A stretch of 64,000 nucleotides of DNA from Pimelobacter simplex (GTDB lineage: Bacteria; Actinomycetota; Actinomycetes; Propionibacteriales; Nocardioidaceae). The position numbers and the translations under genes are program-made. Under the pieces are notes generated by a model, which ran no database searches, was not told the origin of the DNA, and worked only from the letters and a program-made list of their open reading frames with translations. Positions 61,419 through 64,000 of this stretch are shown in pieces (the stretch's first letter is position 1; each line of letters starts with the position of its first letter). Where the stretch lies: assembly GCA_016803235.1 (NCBI GenBank), contig JADCLI010000003.1, forward strand, positions 1 to 64,000, given 5' to 3'.

Positions 61419-61883
61419 ATGGCCAGCACCCACGCGTGGGACAACCTCACCCACGACATGCGCGAGGAGATGCACGACCTCACGCACTTCGCCAGCGTCG
61501 ACGCCGCCCACCAGAGCCGTGTGGCTCTGTGGGCGACCTTCGTCGCACTCCCCGTCCTGTGGGGACTCGACATGATGACCAACGCCGTCACCGACAGCCT
61601 CACCTGGGAGGGCTCGATCTCGACGTGGGCCGACAACCTCCTGCCCGGCAACGCCGCCGACGCGGTGATGTGGGTCGGCGCGATCACCCTCGCGCTCGGC
61701 ATCCTCGTCGCCGCCATGCCGCAGTTCGGCGCGGACGTGCTCGGCATCTGGTTCGTCGTGCTCGCGGTCAACCTGTTCAGCGTCGACCAGATGGCCCACC
61801 TCGGGCTGGGCATGGTCGCGCTCGCCGCGTGCTGCTTCTGCATGGCGCGGATGGTGCGGGGTGATCACCGCAGGGAGGCGTGA
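61419..61883 (+). CDS. four-helix membrane protein of unknown function
   Basis: A 154-residue integral membrane protein. The N-terminal 30 residues are soluble and His/Asp/Glu-rich (TPHD-like: WDNLTHDMREEMHDLTHF). Four helices follow: VALWATFVALPVLWGLDMMT, AVMWVGAITLALGILVAAMP, LGIWFVVLAVNLFSVDQM and GLGMVALAACCFCMARM. The histidines could bind metal. AAAGGGG about seven bases ahead supports the ATG. Likely regulated by the divergent Cys-containing regulator. Its end overlaps the convergent acyltransferase gene by 19 bases. Confidence 0.75.
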   Translation: MASTHAWDNLTHDMREEMHDLTHFASVDAAHQSRVALWATFVALPVLWGLDMMTNAVTDSLTWEGSISTWADNLLPGNAADAVMWVGAITLALGILVAAMPQFGADVLGIWFVVLAVNLFSVDQMAHLGLGMVALAACCFCMARMVRGDHRREA

Positions 61884-62575
61884 GCCCTCCCTGCCGAGGG
61901 CGGCGTCGGGCGCCGGTCCCAGCTGGCCGGCAGCTCGATGCCGTCCAGGCCGACGCCCTGGAAGATCAGCCGGTAGGCGTCGGGATCGGCCTGCCGCTGA
62001 CGCTCGAACATGCGGTGCAGGTTCGCCCACAGGGGCGTGCTCGCCTCCGAGCCGAGGTACTCCCCCGTCGAGGTGGCGGGCAGCACCTGGGTCTGCAGGC
62101 CCAGTCCGGTCAGCAGCCGTCGGGCATGGGCGTCCATGATCATCACGACGTACTCGATGTCGTTGGCGTAGGCCGCGCTCACGATGCCGTGGTAGAGCGC
62201 GGCCGCGCACAGGCCGCCGCGTCCCTGTCCGGGACGCACGGCCACCGTGGCGATGTCCCAGGTCCGGTCGAGGTCGACGCCGGCCGATCGCGCCGAGCGA
62301 CGCCCGTCGATCCCCCACGGCGGTCGTGCGGTGTCGTTGAGGGACTTGTGGCCCGCCGGGCCCGGCCCGATGAACCGCGCGGTCGCGACGGCCTCGCCGT
62401 CCCCGTCGAGGATCGTCATGAACCCGGTCGCGTCGGCGTAGGGGCCGTACTCCCGCTCCATCTCCTCGGCCGTGTTGCCATAGGTCTCCAGGAAGACGTC
62501 GGCCTCGCACCGCAGGGCGGCGTCGAGCTCGGGACCGAGCGGGTCGAGGACGAAGCGGAGGGGTGCGGAGCTCAT
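61865..62575 (-). CDS. GNAT/FeeM-LuxI-like acyltransferase
   Basis: A 236-residue acyltransferase-fold protein. Features: an N-terminal ALRCEADVFLETYGN with the LuxI/FeeM-like start, GFMTILDGDGEAVATARFIG, WDIATVAVRPGQGRGGLCAA with the acyl-CoA/ACP-binding loop, and YVVMIMDAHARRLLTGLGLQ. This is the pattern of N-acyl-amino-acid synthases and homoserine-lactone-synthase-like GNATs, so a lipid signal or N-acyl amino acid is possible; a generic GNAT is the alternative. Start at the ATG that overlaps the stop of the upstream GGDEF-EAL gene (ATGA), giving coupled translation. Confidence 0.72.
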   Translation of the reverse strand: MSSAPLRFVLDPLGPELDAALRCEADVFLETYGNTAEEMEREYGPYADATGFMTILDGDGEAVATARFIGPGPAGHKSLNDTARPPWGIDGRRSARSAGVDLDRTWDIATVAVRPGQGRGGLCAAALYHGIVSAAYANDIEYVVMIMDAHARRLLTGLGLQTQVLPATSTGEYLGSEASTPLWANLHRMFERQRQADPDAYRLIFQGVGLDGIELPASWDRRPTPPSAGRAHASLR

Positions 62576-64000
62576 CCGGCCATCCTCGCCGCACCCGCTC
62601 CGGCACGCCACCGGCGGACCCACTGCTCGATCTCGGCCGCCGGCATCGGCCGCGCGACGTGGTAGCCCTGCACGGTGTCGATGCCCATCGCGTCGAGGGC
62701 GGCCAGGTCGTCGGCGTTCTCGACGCCCTCGGCGACGATGCGCATGTCGAGGGCGTGCGCGAGCTGGATCGTCGACGCCACGATCTCCCTGCTGCGGTGG
62801 TCCTCGGCGACGTTGCGCACCAGCGAGCGGTCGATCTTCAGCTCCTGGACCGGCAGGTTGCGCAGGTAGGTCAGTGAGGAGAAGCCGGTGCCGTAGTCGT
62901 CGATCGACACCTGCACCCCGTGGCTGCGCAGGTCCACCAGCAGCTCGCGGGTGCGGTGCGGGTCGGAGAGGAAGGAGTCCTCGGTGATCTCGAGCACCAG
63001 CCGGTCCGCGGGGATGCCGTACTCCTCGATCGCCGCGCAGAGCTGCGGCAGGAAGGCGTGACCGAGGAGCTCGGTCGGCGCGCAGTTGACCGCCATCCTC
63101 AGGTCCAGGCCGGCGTCGAGCCGCTGGCGGTGGTCACGCAGCGCCTGCCGGGCGATCTCCTCGGAGAGCGCGGCCATGAGGCCGGTCCGGCGTGCCGCGG
63201 GCAGGAAGCTGACCGGGCTGATCACGCCCTGGACCGGGTGCCGCCACCGCACGAGGGCCTCCAGCCCCGAGATCCGCATCGTGGGGACGTCGAGCTGCGG
63301 CTGGTACCAGACCTCGATCTGGCCGTCCTGCAGCCCCTTGCGCAGCTCCTCGGCCAGCTGCAGGCGCGAGCGGGAGAACTCGTCGAGCTCGACGTCGTAG
63401 AGCGCGGCACCGGTCCCCGATGCCTTCGCCTGGTACATCGCGACGTCGGCGCGCCGCAGCAGCTCGCCGCTGTCGCGCTCCTCAGGACCGGCGACGGTGA
63501 TCCCGATCGACCCCGACGGGCAGATCTCGATGCCGTCCACCGAGATCGGCTTGCGGAGCTCGCGCAGCACGTCCTGGGCGGTCTCCATCAGCTCGATCTC
63601 GTCACGGTCGGCGAGGATGATCGCGAACTCGTCGCCACCGAGCCGGGCGACCAGGTCGCGCGGCTCCACCGCCTCGCGCATCCGCACGGCGACCAACCGC
63701 AGCACGGTGTCGCCGACCTGGTGCCCCAGGGCGTCGTTGATCTCCTTGAACCCGTCCAGGTCCAGCATCATGAGGGCCAGCGGCTCTCCGGCGCCGATGC
63801 CGTCCTCGAGGCGTACCCGGACGGCTCGGCGGTTGGGCAGCTTGGTGAGGTCGTCGGTCCGCGACAGGGCGAAGGCCTCCGCCGCGCGGTTCGCGTCGCG
63901 CAGGGCCAGGACCATCCGCCAGGCGACGGTGACCATGGTGAACGCGGCCGGCGGCAGCGTGAACCAGGCCAGCCCGGAGTCGGGGCGGACCATCAGGACC
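62572..64000 (-). CDS. membrane GGDEF-EAL cyclic-di-GMP protein, N-terminus beyond window
   Basis: At least 475 residues; the frame stays open to the right edge, so the true start is outside. The visible N-terminus is the end of a membrane domain (LAWFTLPPAAFTMVTVAWRM). GGDEF domain: TDDLTKLPNRRAVRVRLEDG, ARLGGDEFAIILADRDE; the I-site position reads EPRD instead of RxxD, so feedback inhibition is probably lost. EAL domain: LEALVRWRHPVQGVI, MAVNCAPTELLGHAF, DDYGTGFSSLTYLRNLPVQE and a normal ending. Downstream it is coupled to the acyltransferase. Confidence 0.88.
   Translation of the reverse strand, partial: VLMVRPDSGLAWFTLPPAAFTMVTVAWRMVLALRDANRAAEAFALSRTDDLTKLPNRRAVRVRLEDGIGAGEPLALMMLDLDGFKEINDALGHQVGDTVLRLVAVRMREAVEPRDLVARLGGDEFAIILADRDEIELMETAQDVLRELRKPISVDGIEICPSGSIGITVAGPEERDSGELLRRADVAMYQAKASGTGAALYDVELDEFSRSRLQLAEELRKGLQDGQIEVWYQPQLDVPTMRISGLEALVRWRHPVQGVISPVSFLPAARRTGLMAALSEEIARQALRDHRQRLDAGLDLRMAVNCAPTELLGHAFLPQLCAAIEEYGIPADRLVLEITEDSFLSDPHRTRELLVDLRSHGVQVSIDDYGTGFSSLTYLRNLPVQELKIDRSLVRNVAEDHRSREIVASTIQLAHALDMRIVAEGVENADDLAALDAMGIDTVQGYHVARPMPAAEIEQWVRRWRAGAGAARMAG

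Overview
The window looks like a chromosomal segment from a high-GC actinobacterium, most likely a member of the Nocardioidaceae (Nocardioides-like); this is inferred, not proven. The basis is the very high GC content with strong third-position GC, many GTG starts, many promoters in which a TANNNT -10 box lies exactly six or seven bases before the start codon (leaderless mRNAs), the glnE/glnA2 pairing, a tandem glycine riboswitch before gcvT, and repeats containing a GTCGAGTAG core of the kind I associate with nocardioid genomes. I see no rRNA, tRNA, CRISPR array, phage block or insertion sequence.

Layout. 0-6.3 kb: a jetABC operon (SMC-like Wadjet/MksBEF complex) that ends tail-to-tail against another gene and has no visible jetD. 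6.5-10.7 kb: small proteins, a flavin monooxygenase-like protein, a secreted beta-propeller and a glutathionyl-hydroquinone-reductase-like enzyme. 10.8-14.9 kb: a TetR-controlled cassette of an amino-acid/amine permease, an N,N-dimethylformamidase-like enzyme and a cupin, with two identical palindromic operators. 15-20.4 kb: a looser accessory stretch of small unknown proteins, a hydrolase/TetR pair and broken gene remnants. 20.4-33 kb: housekeeping and catabolic genes (methyltransferase, acyl-CoA dehydrogenase, phosphodiesterase, ArsR/SRPBCC pair, 5'-3' exonuclease, arginine deiminase, carboxyltransferase, OsmC, UBP zinc finger, secreted nuclease-like protein, an odd zinc-knuckle SDR protein).

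33.1-37.3 kb: tandem glycine riboswitch followed by gcvT-gcvH-lipA-sdaA, a compact glycine-to-serine-to-pyruvate unit that also carries the lipoate synthase needed by GcvH but lacks gcvP. 37.3-48.7 kb: a MASE1-GGDEF cyclase, a TetR-controlled MpaB-type oxygenase with an acyl-CoA dehydrogenase, a PAS-GGDEF-EAL protein divergent from a processive glycosyltransferase, a hydrolase/hydratase pair and a frameshifted polytopic membrane protein. 48.9-49.4 kb: an array of hairpins and five 55-bp tandem repeats. 49.4-53.6 kb: glnE and glnA2. 53.6-60.6 kb: a PucR regulator divergent from an amino-acid ABC importer, a 2-hydroxyacid dehydrogenase and a ThDP decarboxylase-like enzyme. 60.6-64 kb: a cysteine-containing HTH regulator divergent from a small membrane protein, then a GNAT/FeeM-like acyltransferase translationally coupled to a GGDEF-EAL protein that runs off the right edge.

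Functions were assigned from protein motifs read by eye; no database search was possible. The strongest leads are the JetD-less Wadjet operon, the dimethylformamidase-like cassette, the riboswitch-lipA-sdaA operon, the SDR protein that lost its catalytic tyrosine, and the acyltransferase coupled to a c-di-GMP protein.
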